Positions 1 to 7,386 of a DNA stretch of 57,832 bases are shown here, one piece after another (positions within the stretch are counted from its first letter, which is position 1; each line of letters starts with the position of its first letter). Location: positions 1 through 57,832 of the IMG/VR virus record IMGVR_UViG_3300047554_001015. The stretch is one strand, 5' to 3'. A program made the position numbers and the translations under genes. This DNA comes from a virus. Below the pieces are notes generated by a model that was given only the letters and a program-made list of their open reading frames with translations, had not been told where the DNA came from and did not search any database.

Positions 1-28
1 TCCCCCGCCCCAAGACCCCAGACAATAA
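1..28 (+). other. 3' end of the gene that crosses the window junction
   Basis: Read as a continuation of the frame that is open at base 57832, bases 1-25 add a short proline-rich tail and 26-28 is a TAA stop. The stop is followed directly by an A run and a GC hairpin. This fit supports a circular or circularly permuted genome. See the entry at 57342. Confidence 0.75.
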
Positions 29-48
29 AAAAGCCCCTGGGTAGGGGC
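27..48 (-). terminator. Rho-independent terminator, minus strand
   Basis: On the minus strand a GCCCC/GGGGC hairpin (33-48) is followed by six T. It ends the leftward operon of the 281-682 and 77-223 genes. Confidence 0.75.
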
Positions 49-76
49 GGATCGTTAGGATTTGCTTTGGTCTATT

Positions 77-223
77 TTAGTCGGCTAGGGCGTGGGCTAG
101 GACTACCAGCGCTTCATTGCGCCAGACGATTTCATTAGGGGTTGGGGGACTGGCTTTAACGACCTTCTCAATCTCAATTAGCAGCTCGGAAATGCTGGCG
201 TAATATCCTGGGGGGTTAATCAT
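77..223 (-). CDS. Small hypothetical protein (48 aa)
   Basis: A 48-codon frame starts with ATG at 223 and stops with TAA at 77-79. It begins MINPPGYYASISE and is mostly helical with acidic and hydrophobic residues. No family is recognised. The start follows the AAACGAAACC leader motif that precedes most small genes here, and a GCCCCC/GGGGGC hairpin separates it from the upstream 281-682 gene. The two probably share the promoter at 729-757 and the terminator at 27-48. Confidence 0.6.
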   Translation of the reverse strand: MINPPGYYASISELLIEIEKVVKASPPTPNEIVWRNEALVVLAHALAD

Positions 224-280
224 GGTTTCGTTTCCGGGGTTGGGTTTGCAGTAAAGCCCCCTAGGGAGGGGGCACTGGGT

Positions 281-682
281 TTAGATGGCTTGGTAGCCTA
301 GGAATCGGCCATTTTCCCAGACCTCTTCCAGAAGTCCTTTGCACTCATCCAGAAACCAGGCATCAGCCAGAGTGAGGGCGAAATGCTTGGCGAATTCCAT
401 CGCCGCTGTCTCAGCATCCACCAGCTTTTTGAAGCCGTTGGGGACTTGCTCCCCGTTGATGCTCAGATAGTCATCCAGGTCTTCCGGCTCATGCTCGGTG
501 GCGTAAACCACCCATTTGCCGTCAATCTTTTCAATTAGTACCTCATAGTCAAAACTCTGACCATCGGGGATCATGTGTTCCGGGAATGTGGGGGCGAAAA
601 TCTCAGCGTTGACACTGCGAACGCCGAATTTGTCTTTTTTCCAGAAGGTGGAGGTTTTGGGGGTCTTGGTTTTGGTGGCCAT
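281..682 (-). CDS. Hypothetical early protein (133 aa)
   Basis: The ATG at 682 is preceded by GGAGAC; the frame is open further upstream, but that part lies in the leader. The product starts with a Lys/Thr-rich tail (MATKTKTPKTSTF) and then an acidic globular body. No family is recognised. It is the first gene after the consensus promoter at 729-757, whose message carries the GAAACGGAAAC variant of the leader motif. Position and promoter suggest early expression; the function is unknown. Confidence 0.7.
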   Translation of the reverse strand: MATKTKTPKTSTFWKKDKFGVRSVNAEIFAPTFPEHMIPDGQSFDYEVLIEKIDGKWVVYATEHEPEDLDDYLSINGEQVPNGFKKLVDAETAAMEFAKHFALTLADAWFLDECKGLLEEVWENGRFLGYQAI

Positions 683-728
683 GGTCGTTGTCTCCTTGTG
701 GGGTGGGTGTTTCCGTTTCAATAAATTC

Positions 729-757
729 AACATAAGTCTATTCTGTTATTCTGTCAA
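729..757 (-). promoter_or_regulatory. Sigma-70 promoter of the dispersed family
   Basis: Minus strand -35 TTGACA (752-757), 17-bp spacer and -10 TATGTT (729-734). The flank GCCAAGTG upstream of the -35 recurs at sister promoters. Confidence 0.8.
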
Positions 758-804
758 CACACTTGGCAGACTTTTTTTTGGGGGAGGCGGCTCCCCCCGT
801 GGGC

Positions 805-1179
805 TTAGTAGATTTGCCGCCCTTCCGTGACCAGCACGTCATAGCGGCGACCGTCCACGTTGGCACCGGACTGGTCCCGCCAGTGGGGGGCGATCCGGGG
901 GTTGTAGGCAACCTTGGGGGCATCCCCTACCCACTCAGCGGGCACAGGGGACTTGGGCCACGCCGTAACCGTGTCGGCATCGATCCATGCGCACACCGTC
1001 TTGCTGGCCCCAGCGTTGATTTTGCGGGCCGTGGCGGGTTGGTTCCGCAGTGTGCAGCCATGAAGGGTCAAGTCGGTCATGGCGGGGTCGTAGTAGGCAA
1101 TCTCCCCCGGTGTGGTGTCCTTGACCTGCCAGTGCATGAAGTGGGCACCGGCTGCTAGATGGAATCGAACTTTGTACAT
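805..1179 (-). CDS. Hypothetical early protein (124 aa)
   Basis: ATG at 1179 follows GGAGGATCCC, a strong ribosome site, with AAACGAAAAC just upstream. The product begins MYKVRFHLAAGAHFMHWQVK and looks like a compact beta-rich protein; I recognise no family. It is the second gene of a leftward pair with 1278-1604, served by the promoter at 1778-1806. Its leader contains a 41-nt element that is repeated in the leader of that neighbour. Confidence 0.7.
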   Translation of the reverse strand: MYKVRFHLAAGAHFMHWQVKDTTPGEIAYYDPAMTDLTLHGCTLRNQPATARKINAGASKTVCAWIDADTVTAWPKSPVPAEWVGDAPKVAYNPRIAPHWRDQSGANVDGRRYDVLVTEGRQIY

Positions 1180-1209
1180 GGGATCCTCCGTGTGTTTTCG
1201 TTTGCTCCC

Positions 1210-1250
1210 CTCTGCATTGTTCCGGGCTTGGGACCGGCATAGGCTGCATT
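1210..1250 (-). repeat. 41-nt leader element, copy A
   Basis: This stretch matches 1635-1675 at about four of five positions over the same 41-nt length, including CTCTGCATT and GGCTGCATT at the ends and GGGCTTG in the middle. It sits in the 5' leader of the 805-1179 gene. Read as mRNA it opens a short frame starting Met-Gln-Pro. Confidence 0.6.
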
Positions 1251-1277
1251 AGAGCGGGGGGCGGCCCCCGGACTGCC

Positions 1278-1604
1278 TTAGTAGCAGTCGATGGTCTCGA
1301 CTTGCTGAATGGTGCAAGCCTTGATGTCCAGTCGGACACTAGCAAAGCCATCGTAAAACCGCTTTGCATAGGCGAAGGCGTGATCCTCGTAGGATTCGAG
1401 AATGAAGCCATCGTAAACACGGGGCAGCATATCTTCCCGCTTCCACAGGTCGCGGTGAGCGGTGCGGGTATGCACTTGGCAGTGCAGGTCAACCGCAACC
1501 GTGATGTCTACAGAAGAGCCATCAACGAATGCCAGGTGAATCTGCCAAAAAGTAGGGCACTCAATGTCATCTTGAAGAACGTGCAGCACTTTGGTGTTGG
1601 TCAT
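1278..1604 (-). CDS. Hypothetical early protein (108 aa)
   Basis: ATG at 1604 follows AAAACGAAA, the local leader motif. The product (MTNTKVLHVLQDDIECPTFW...) has alternating beta and helical stretches and a Tyr/Phe-rich C-terminal half; no family is recognised. A leader of about 165 nt separates it from its promoter at 1778-1806 and contains the 41-nt element shared with the next gene. The long leader suggests post-transcriptional control. Confidence 0.7.
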   Translation of the reverse strand: MTNTKVLHVLQDDIECPTFWQIHLAFVDGSSVDITVAVDLHCQVHTRTAHRDLWKREDMLPRVYDGFILESYEDHAFAYAKRFYDGFASVRLDIKACTIQQVETIDCY

Positions 1605-1634
1605 TTTCGTTTTCCTTGGTAGTGTGGGCTGTCA

Positions 1635-1675
1635 CTCTGCATTTACACGGGCTTGTGACCGTCAGTGGCTGCATT
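1635..1675 (-). repeat. 41-nt leader element, copy B
   Basis: Second copy of the element at 1210-1250, in the leader of the 1278-1604 gene. In mRNA sense it opens a short frame starting Met-Gln-Pro that overlaps the main start codon. Confidence 0.6.
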
Positions 1676-1777
1676 AACAAATCCTTGTCGTTACGGTTTG
1701 CTGTCTTTTCCGGGGCTGCTCTCGCTCGCAGGTAGCGGGCCTCTTTCGGGGGGCCAACCCTCTTGGGTATGTAAATC

Positions 1778-1806
1778 AATATAAGGGAATACTGCTACGC
1801 TGTCAA
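1778..1806 (-). promoter_or_regulatory. Sigma-70 promoter of the dispersed family
   Basis: Minus strand TTGACA (1801-1806), 17-bp spacer and TATATT (1778-1783). The spacer GCGTAGCAGTATTCCCT is almost the same as at 41775-41803. Confidence 0.85.
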
Positions 1807-1909
1807 CACACTTGGCAAAGTTTTTTTAGCTGGCCCAAATCCCACAGTGGGGGGGTCTCTCCGTAGTCGATTACGGTTACATGGCTAGAGCCAATTTGTT
1901 AGCGCCAAC

Positions 1910-1933
1910 AAAAAGCCCCCTGAATTGGGGGCT
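1910..1933 (-). terminator. Rho-independent terminator, minus strand
   Basis: AGCCCCC/GGGGGCT hairpin (1914-1933) followed on the minus strand by a T run. It lies just past the KilA-N remnant. The rest of 1605-1963 holds the leader and promoter described above and no other gene. Confidence 0.7.
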
Positions 1934-1963
1934 GCATTTCGCTGGGGTTAGCCTAGCAGGGAG

Positions 1964-2179
1964 CTAGCTATAAAGTTCGTGGATATCATCTCGATTGTAT
2001 TGAAGTCCCCGTTGATACTCCTCAATGGTCCATTGCAAAATATGGGGATTGATGGTCCCTAGGCGCATGAGGTCGGTCAGCCAAATTGAGACGCGGGCAT
2101 ACAGCACGGGGTCTTGGAGGGCGTAGGCTGTGACCAGATAGGGGTGAATCCAAACACCACCGCCAGAGGAGCGATCATA
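1964..2179 (-). pseudogene. KilA-N domain remnant, N-terminally truncated
   Basis: The frame from 2179 to the TAG at 1964-1966 encodes about 71 residues including GGGVWIHPYLVTAYAL and VSIWLTDLM, which match the core of KilA-N DNA-binding domains (the G-x-W-x-H-P motif and the following helix). Upstream a TGA at 2180-2182 beside a run of seven T closes the frame, and there is no good ATG. I infer a decayed antirepressor-type gene, or one broken by a slip in the T run. A terminator at 1910-1933 still follows it. Confidence 0.6.
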
Positions 2180-2268
2180 TCAAAAAAAGATACAATAGCC
2201 ACAGTAAATCTCCGTACTAGATTTGCTCTGCCCTAGGGGATGGCTGTCCCGCTAGGGCTTTAACCATT

Positions 2269-2541
2269 TTAACCGAACTCCCGATCAATAATCTCCAGTG
2301 CCTCCAGCAACGGCATGGTTTGCAGCAACTCATCCAGCCGCCGCTCATGGCCGCTGATTCCCTGTAGGTGAGGGGCTGCGGCTAGTATGCGATCGGGGAG
2401 GGAGTGCCAAACTGCGGGACTGCTCTTCCCGTCGTGATGATTTTGCTCAACCCCCCAAGTGTCCCCCGTCATTTTCTTAAACGACATCCACCCATCCACA
2501 AGAAACCGCCGAGCCAGTTCAACCTCAATCCTGGGATCCAT
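2269..2541 (-). CDS. Fragment resembling the middle of a Dam-type methylase (90 aa)
   Basis: ATG at 2541 overlaps the stop of the upstream methylase (TGATG), so translation is probably coupled. The product contains ARRFLVDGWMS followed by WHSLPDRIL and PHL, the same blocks and spacing as ARRYLVDGWMS, WHSLPTRIL and DHL in the methylase next door. It ends before any DPPY motif and also lacks the cofactor motif. It could be a decayed tandem copy or a retained recognition-domain protein. It cannot be catalytic alone. Confidence 0.65.
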   Translation of the reverse strand: MDPRIEVELARRFLVDGWMSFKKMTGDTWGVEQNHHDGKSSPAVWHSLPDRILAAAPHLQGISGHERRLDELLQTMPLLEALEIIDREFG

Positions 2542-3473
2542 CAGAACAGCCCCAACTGACCGCTGAGGCTCACTGTGGGGCCATCTGCCTTGTGCTTGCG
2601 GATGAGCAATAGTTCTTGGCGTTTGGGGCGGGTGCGGGTTTTGCTCTGACGGGTGATTCCGGCTGAACTGGCTACGGTCTCTTTGTAGTGCCGTTCCCAA
2701 TGCTCCTCTGGGTAAAGCTCATCCACCAAATCGCAGGGGTAATAGGAGACCGCAACACAGGCGGCTTCCACGGTGTTCAAGGCTGCGGCCAGCCGGTAGT
2801 GCAGGTCTAGGCTGTCTTCCTTGCCGCTGGTTTTGTTGTGGGCGTAGTAGTCCTCCAGCCCCACATAGGGAGGGTCGGCATAGATGCATGTGTGGGGCGT
2901 GGCCCAGCGCTCAATCACGGCCACAGCGTCATCGTTTTCGATATAACACCGCTTAAGATGGTCGGTCGCGTTGAGAATGCGGGTGGGGAGGGAGTGCCAG
3001 CCGAAGATACCTTCCCCGTATGCCTTAACTTCAGATGTGTCAAAATTCCAGCAGCACCCAGGTCTTCTCACTGTACTCATCCACCCATCCACCAAATATC
3101 GCCTAGCCTCCTCAATCTCATCCAGATCCTCTAGGTTGCCGTCTCCCTTGCCTTGGGCTAGGCGGTGTTCTTCTCTGCTGTAGGGGGTGAAGGCTATGGC
3201 ATGGGCCAGCGCTTCGGGGTAATCCCGGCAGGCGCGGAACAGTTGCACAATGCGGCTATCGGCATCGTTCAGCACAGCACGGGGGTGGTGACCACGGGCG
3301 CGGATTTGCTCAAAAATGCCCTCACTGACCAGCCGAAAATAGACGGCACCCGACCCCACAAATGGCTCACAGTAGATTGACCATTGAAACCGCTTGAGAT
3401 GCTCAATAATCCACGGGGCCAGTCGTGCCTTGCCCCCAACCCTGCCAATGATGGGCTTGACGCTACTCCCCAT
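2541..3473 (-). CDS. dam: D12-class (Dam-like) DNA N6-adenine methyltransferase
   Basis: Product of 310 residues. An N-terminal IIGRVGGKARLAPWI segment and EPFVGSGAV (about 36-44) form the S-adenosylmethionine site, and YADPPYVG (about 198-205) is the catalytic motif; the 120-175 region would recognise the target. It should methylate adenine, plausibly in GATC, which sits inside the abundant HIP1 octamers. The start at 3473 is chosen because it matches the family N-terminus and overlaps the end of the upstream membrane-protein gene. Likely role is protection from host restriction or marking of phage DNA. Confidence 0.88.
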   Translation of the reverse strand: MGSSVKPIIGRVGGKARLAPWIIEHLKRFQWSIYCEPFVGSGAVYFRLVSEGIFEQIRARGHHPRAVLNDADSRIVQLFRACRDYPEALAHAIAFTPYSREEHRLAQGKGDGNLEDLDEIEEARRYLVDGWMSTVRRPGCCWNFDTSEVKAYGEGIFGWHSLPTRILNATDHLKRCYIENDDAVAVIERWATPHTCIYADPPYVGLEDYYAHNKTSGKEDSLDLHYRLAAALNTVEAACVAVSYYPCDLVDELYPEEHWERHYKETVASSAGITRQSKTRTRPKRQELLLIRKHKADGPTVSLSGQLGLF

Positions 3474-3630
3474 CGATCTGCCCCGCCACAAAATTGACCA
3501 CATCATCAAAAGTAATGAGATCCCCGTCTAGCCCGGAGCCGACAAAAATACCCAGCCAAAAGCAAATGGCATAAAACAGGGTTGTGGTACTGAGCAGAGA
3601 GAATTGCTTTTCGAGTTTGTCCTTGTCCAT
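3463..3630 (-). CDS. Small membrane protein (55 aa)
   Basis: ATG at 3630 follows GAGGCGAAAACC. A short charged N-terminus is followed by one clear membrane segment (TLFYAICFWLGIFVGSG) and an acidic C-terminus. No family is recognised. Its stop overlaps the methylase start by 11 bases, so the two are coupled. The region upstream to 4208 contains no other convincing gene and is occupied by the first repeat array. Confidence 0.6.
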   Translation of the reverse strand: MDKDKLEKQFSLLSTTTLFYAICFWLGIFVGSGLDGDLITFDDVVNFVAGQIDGE

Positions 3631-3814
3631 GGTTTTCGCCTCAATGTTATGCCCATCATACCAGGGCAACATCATCAACACATACAGAAAAAATAAAAGG
3701 ATCCCCCAGAGAGAGATCCCACAAGAGGAGAGGAAAGATGAGTTAATTCTACTCCTCTTTTTTTGTGGAATTTTTTCCTAGGGGGTCTTTTTCTTGTGCC
3801 AGTTGGTTGCTGCA

Positions 3815-4130
3815 ACCATTGCTGCTGAATGCTGCCAATTTGCTGAATGATGACAGACTGCTGCCACTGCTGGCAGCATCCGAAACCCGCACTGTGCCTA
3901 CATTACAGCCGACTGCTGCCAATGCTGCCAAAATTTTCGCCGCGCCGATCTCAACTTTTTTCTGCGATTTTCATTCCTCTCTAAAAAAAGTGGCAGCATT
4001 GGCAGCATCCAACCTGAAACCCTTGTCCCGTCTGGCTTTGGGTATGCTGCCACAAGTGCTACAACGAATGCTGCAAACAAAAAGTGGCAGCATTCATTTG
4101 GCAGCATTCAGCAGTCAGCAGCGGTTTAGT
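3815..4130. repeat. TGCTGCCA/TGGCAGCA iteron-like array, copy 1
   Basis: About 315 bp with five exact TGCTGCCA and five exact TGGCAGCA octamers plus degenerate ones. Facing octamers flank an AT-rich core (about 3930-3990). The order of blocks (GACTGCTGCCAATGCTGCCA, then AT-rich, then GTGGCAGCATTGGCAGCA) recurs near 45.6 kb and partly at 27.3 kb, in the same orientation. A 167-codon + frame through it is made by the repeats and is not a gene. This is the content of the 3631-4208 gap. Confidence 0.85.
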
Positions 4131-4208
4131 ACAGGCTTACTCTGTGACAGTCAGCCAACAAAAAAGGAGGGTGTGACCCCTCCCCTGTGGAAACCTCTCA
4201 CCAGCATT

Positions 4209-4856
4209 TTATCTGCGGCGATCGCTCAGTTGCCAGCCCCGGTATTGCTCCAATTCCCCCCTCAATAGCTTGCGAAAATAGTCAGGGGTGAGGCCGTGGG
4301 ACCGGGCAAATCTTTGGGGAACCTCGGTGATGGTGTAGACCTTCCCCTCAGGACTCAGCACACGGGGGGCCAACTTTCTGCGCCAGTGGTTGATCAGTTG
4401 AGAGGATACCGGTTCCCTGAAAACCCGATAAATCTGTTGGGAGGATCCCCCGCTGGTTTTGCTGGCGGAAATCAACCGGCAATCCTCAAGCCGCTGGCTG
4501 ATGTGGTAGCAAGCCCCTCCAAACATTTGCCGCTTTTCCCGGTTGCTGACAACCCAGGGAAACACATCCTGATCCAGGCTCAGCAGATAGAGCCAGAATG
4601 CAAAGGGCTGGGCTTTCAACCTGAGTTCCCGGCCTATCTCCCACAATTGGAGGTCGCAGTTGGTCCCGTACCAGCGATCGGGGATTGGCCCGTAGGCATC
4701 GCTCACCAGCTTACGAGCTGCGGCCCCCCAGCCATTGCTGGCATAGCGGAATGAGTCTCGTTCAATTTTGTCCGGCGAGATGGTGCCCCGGTAGGAGTCC
4801 AAAAAGCAGCGACCCCGGAACTCCACGGGGGTCTTGAGTAGGTCTGTGTTTAGCAT
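4209..4856 (-). CDS. Hypothetical protein (215 aa)
   Basis: Starts inside the end of the thymidylate synthase gene (7-base overlap), so it is in the same operon. The product has an aromatic-rich middle and basic segments (NHWRRKL, YFRKLLRGELEQY) that could form helix-turn-helix-like DNA contacts, but I recognise no family. The first repeat array lies just downstream of its stop, so an array-binding role is possible but purely positional. Confidence 0.7.
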   Translation of the reverse strand: MLNTDLLKTPVEFRGRCFLDSYRGTISPDKIERDSFRYASNGWGAAARKLVSDAYGPIPDRWYGTNCDLQLWEIGRELRLKAQPFAFWLYLLSLDQDVFPWVVSNREKRQMFGGACYHISQRLEDCRLISASKTSGGSSQQIYRVFREPVSSQLINHWRRKLAPRVLSPEGKVYTITEVPQRFARSHGLTPDYFRKLLRGELEQYRGWQLSDRRR

Positions 4857-6328
4857 GGCTGCCCCTTCATGCTTAGCAACCCCACATCCTGCACATAGCT
4901 TTTGCCGTCCCGCAATCCTTGGCTAGCGGTTGCAAGCTCAATCCCCAGATAAGCAGCATGGGCGGGGGCGATCGCTGGGTTGTCTAGGCAGATTTCCCGC
5001 ATCAGCTTCAGCGGTTTCGTGCCTTGGTAGCGCCGCACTTCCTCCCCTGTGGGACTGGTCTGCACTATCACCAAATGCCGCCCCTCAACTTCAATCTGGA
5101 AATTTCCCGCAGGGTCGCCATAGGTCGGCTTGCTTTTGCCGTAGTGGTTTGCAATTAGCCGGTCTGCATTCTCCCAGCAGTCATCGTAAATATGGGCGCT
5201 TTGGCTAATCGTGATCAGCGGCCCCATGGTTAGTCGGAACCCGTGGCCCTTGACCCGTTCAAAAATATGGCGCTGCAAAGCTCGTAAACCCATGGCATTG
5301 GAGGGCCACGCGCTAAACATGTCATTGGAGCGAAACGTGGCGGTTAGGCTCAACTCCCCGTCAACCACCCGCAGCCAAATGTGGTTTAAGCAGGGACTGC
5401 CGCCCTTCTCATGGTCCTTCACGTCCCACAGGTTCATCACTGCACTAGCCGCGTCAATTTCCCCCGCCAATTTCTTGACCACCTGGTCAATTTGGTCCAC
5501 CCCAAACCAGGACCGCAGCCGCTGGCCATAGGTATACTTGACCCCCTCCTGATACGGGGCATCGGCCAAAATCTGGGGAATGTAATTACTGATTGCTTCC
5601 CGGTCTACCGGCAAATAATTTGGTTCCGGGAAATAGCCTTGCTCTGGCTCATCCGTCACCACTGCCACCAAATCAATCAACTCTTGCCAGTTGCCATCGT
5701 ATCCTGTGGGGCGGATGGTCCCGGTGGTTTTGATGCGGTGGACAATTTTTACCCAGGTCTCAGCAATGGTGCGGCCCTCAATGCGGTGACCATAGCGGGG
5801 GCCGGGTAGCACCGTTGGCAGAACTTCATGGGGCGGGAAGGCTTGGGGCTGCCCCCACGGGATTGGGCTTTGGGGCCACAGTGGGGCAGACTCCACAAGG
5901 GTATCCAATGACTCGTAAAGGTGCGGAGTTACCGAGTCCCGAATGGTTTGGAGCCAGAATTCGGGAATCTCGATGTCAATAAAGGCCGGGGCGGTACCCT
6001 TCACGACCCAGCACTCCACCCCCGTGTCGGTCTGCCCCTGCTCAAACCCCCAGTAAAAAAAATCCCACAACCGAAAACAGGACTGGGAATTGCGGTCTTC
6101 CTTGGTAGCGCTGAGGATGATTAGATCCCGAACTTGGGGGTTGGCTAGGAGATTTCTAATCAGCGTAGAGATGCCCCGTGCAGGGCTGTAAAGCTGGCCG
6201 ATCGCGGCGTAGGTTGTGGGGTCTAGCTTGCGGGCTACGGCTTCCTTGACGGTCCATCCTGTCACGATGACGGGGGCACCTGTGCCCAATATGATTTGAC
6301 CAGCTTTTTGAATCGGTTTATAGGTCAT
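4850..6328 (-). CDS. Thymidylate synthase with N-terminal DUF4346-like domain
   Basis: Product of 492 residues, longer than bacterial ThyA (about 260). The first 110 residues (GQIILGTGAPVIVTGW, LIRNLLANPQVRDLIIL) resemble the MtrA-like DUF4346 domain found in archaeal and cyanobacterial synthases. The C-terminal part has the catalytic Cys at about 313 (SPCLNH), then TFRSNDMFSAWPSNAMGL (about 331-348) with the phosphate-binding Arg-Ser, the Asp and the base-reading Asn. The retained Asn fits dUMP rather than dCMP. It would make dTMP, or a hydroxymethyl variant, for phage DNA. It works with the dCMP deaminase at 40875. Confidence 0.75.
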   Translation of the reverse strand: MTYKPIQKAGQIILGTGAPVIVTGWTVKEAVARKLDPTTYAAIGQLYSPARGISTLIRNLLANPQVRDLIILSATKEDRNSQSCFRLWDFFYWGFEQGQTDTGVECWVVKGTAPAFIDIEIPEFWLQTIRDSVTPHLYESLDTLVESAPLWPQSPIPWGQPQAFPPHEVLPTVLPGPRYGHRIEGRTIAETWVKIVHRIKTTGTIRPTGYDGNWQELIDLVAVVTDEPEQGYFPEPNYLPVDREAISNYIPQILADAPYQEGVKYTYGQRLRSWFGVDQIDQVVKKLAGEIDAASAVMNLWDVKDHEKGGSPCLNHIWLRVVDGELSLTATFRSNDMFSAWPSNAMGLRALQRHIFERVKGHGFRLTMGPLITISQSAHIYDDCWENADRLIANHYGKSKPTYGDPAGNFQIEVEGRHLVIVQTSPTGEEVRRYQGTKPLKLMREICLDNPAIAPAHAAYLGIELATASQGLRDGKSYVQDVGLLSMKGQPC

Positions 6329-6423
6329 GGCTTGTGAGTTCGTTTACTGGGATTATTTTACGGCAAAATAAAACCCGCAATGGCTTGGGGCGATCGCGGG
6401 GTGGGGTTGGGGAGCAGGGAAGA

Positions 6424-6750
6424 TCAGAGATATGCTCTTATTTCTTCTGGGGCACGTCCCCAGTCGATATCTTTGCCGTCTGCCTCCCCATCATAAAAGA
6501 GGTCGAGGTCTTGGATGGCATTCAACCAATCCCGAAGATCAGGAGTTATGGGGAGGGTGTGGCAATCAATGCCACAATTTATCAGAAGCAGTTCCGCATC
6601 CTCCACTTTGTCCACGGTTTTGGGTCGGGTGGTGGTTTCCGTGCGGACTTTCGCGCCGCTATCCCACTGCTTTCCTCTGTAGAAGGCGGAAGAGGGAAGC
6701 GCGAGTTCGCTCTTGGTTTCTATTTTTTGAAGCCGGATATCCTTGATCAT
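6424..6750 (-). CDS. Hypothetical protein (108 aa)
   Basis: ATG at 6750 follows AAACGAGGATGAAACC. The basic N-terminal third (MIKDIRLQKIETKSEL) is followed by an acidic C-terminal half rich in Asp. No family is recognised. It is one of three consecutive small leftward genes between 6.4 and 7.4 kb. The 6329-6423 interval upstream of the next operon shows only one HIP1 site. Confidence 0.65.
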   Translation of the reverse strand: MIKDIRLQKIETKSELALPSSAFYRGKQWDSGAKVRTETTTRPKTVDKVEDAELLLINCGIDCHTLPITPDLRDWLNAIQDLDLFYDGEADGKDIDWGRAPEEIRAYL

Positions 6751-6768
6751 GGTTTCATCCTCGTTTAT

Positions 6769-7110
6769 TTAGTCTAGGCTGACGCTCGTTCCTGGGGGGA
6801 AGGTGTCCCCCTCTTTTAGTACATCGCAGGCAGGATGCACCCACCATTCGCAGTACTCGTGGTAGGAGCCATGGCACCGCTGGATATATCCATAGCGGTG
6901 AACCGCCTTTTCGAGGGCGACCTTAGCCGCCTTTACGGCTTCTTTCAGTCGAAGAAATCCTTCGACTTCCGGGCCGATCCCGGCCTGGGCCTGGGCCTCC
7001 CGCTCATGGCGGGTCTCTTCAAGACGCTGGGCCTCGATCGCCCACTCTGCTTTTTTAGCGGCCTCTGGGGAGGCCAGTCCTACTTCGACAAAAGCTTTTG
7101 CTAGCTGCAT
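6769..7110 (-). CDS. Hypothetical helical protein (113 aa)
   Basis: ATG at 7110 follows GGGAGG at good spacing. The first 75 residues are predicted helical or coiled (EAAKKAEWAIEAQRLEETRH, LKEAVKAAKVALEKAVHRY), followed by a Cys/His-rich segment (RCHGSYHEYCEWWVHPAC) that could bind a metal. No family is recognised. Part of the leftward group driven from 7387-7415. Confidence 0.7.
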   Translation of the reverse strand: MQLAKAFVEVGLASPEAAKKAEWAIEAQRLEETRHEREAQAQAGIGPEVEGFLRLKEAVKAAKVALEKAVHRYGYIQRCHGSYHEYCEWWVHPACDVLKEGDTFPPGTSVSLD

Positions 7111-7189
7111 ATTGCCTCCCTGTGGTTTCGTTTTTTTGAATCTAGCCCCACCCCGTTGCCAGGGCAAGGCTTGTAATGCGAACGGCGAC

Positions 7190-7345
7190 CTAGAACGGAA
7201 CTAGGTCAAAATCCTCAAGACTGGGTTCCTCTCCATAGAGGTAAAACAGTTTGCCCTTCCCAGAGGGCTGCTCTGCGGTAACCAGCCCCGCACGGTTAAC
7301 CCACAGCAGGGTTCCGTCACTGGTCAAATGCGTTGCATCGGTCAT
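7190..7345 (-). CDS. Small hypothetical protein (51 aa)
   Basis: ATG at 7345 follows GGGAGGACAATCA. The product (MTDATHLTSDGTLLWVNRAG...) has a beta-rich body and an acidic tail ending in DLVPF. It is the first gene after the promoter at 7387-7415, and its message carries AACGAAAGC. Confidence 0.6.
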   Translation of the reverse strand: MTDATHLTSDGTLLWVNRAGLVTAEQPSGKGKLFYLYGEEPSLEDFDLVPF

Positions 7346-7386
7346 TGATTGTCCTCCCTGTGGGCTTGTGCTTTCGTTCTGCAAGT

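Noticed and set aside
738-804. Terminator at the GGGGGAGGCGGCTCCCCC hairpin
   Set aside because: The hairpin is strong, but on the minus strand it is followed by A, not T, and on the plus strand T precedes it. It does not fit a rho-independent terminator in either direction.
763-1158. 131-codon + frame opposite the 805-1179 gene
   Set aside because: Gly/Val/Pro-rich shadow of the minus-strand gene, with no ribosome site. The minus gene has GGAGG and the leader motif.
3815-4130. TGCTGCCA block as CRISPR or insertion-sequence end
   Set aside because: Octamers occur in both orientations with irregular spacing, and there is no transposase, terminal repeat or target duplication beside any copy.
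3765-4268. 167-codon + frame through the first repeat array
   Set aside because: The frame is created by the TGCTGCCA repeats and AT-rich core, and it runs into the opposing 4209 gene. No start signal or family.
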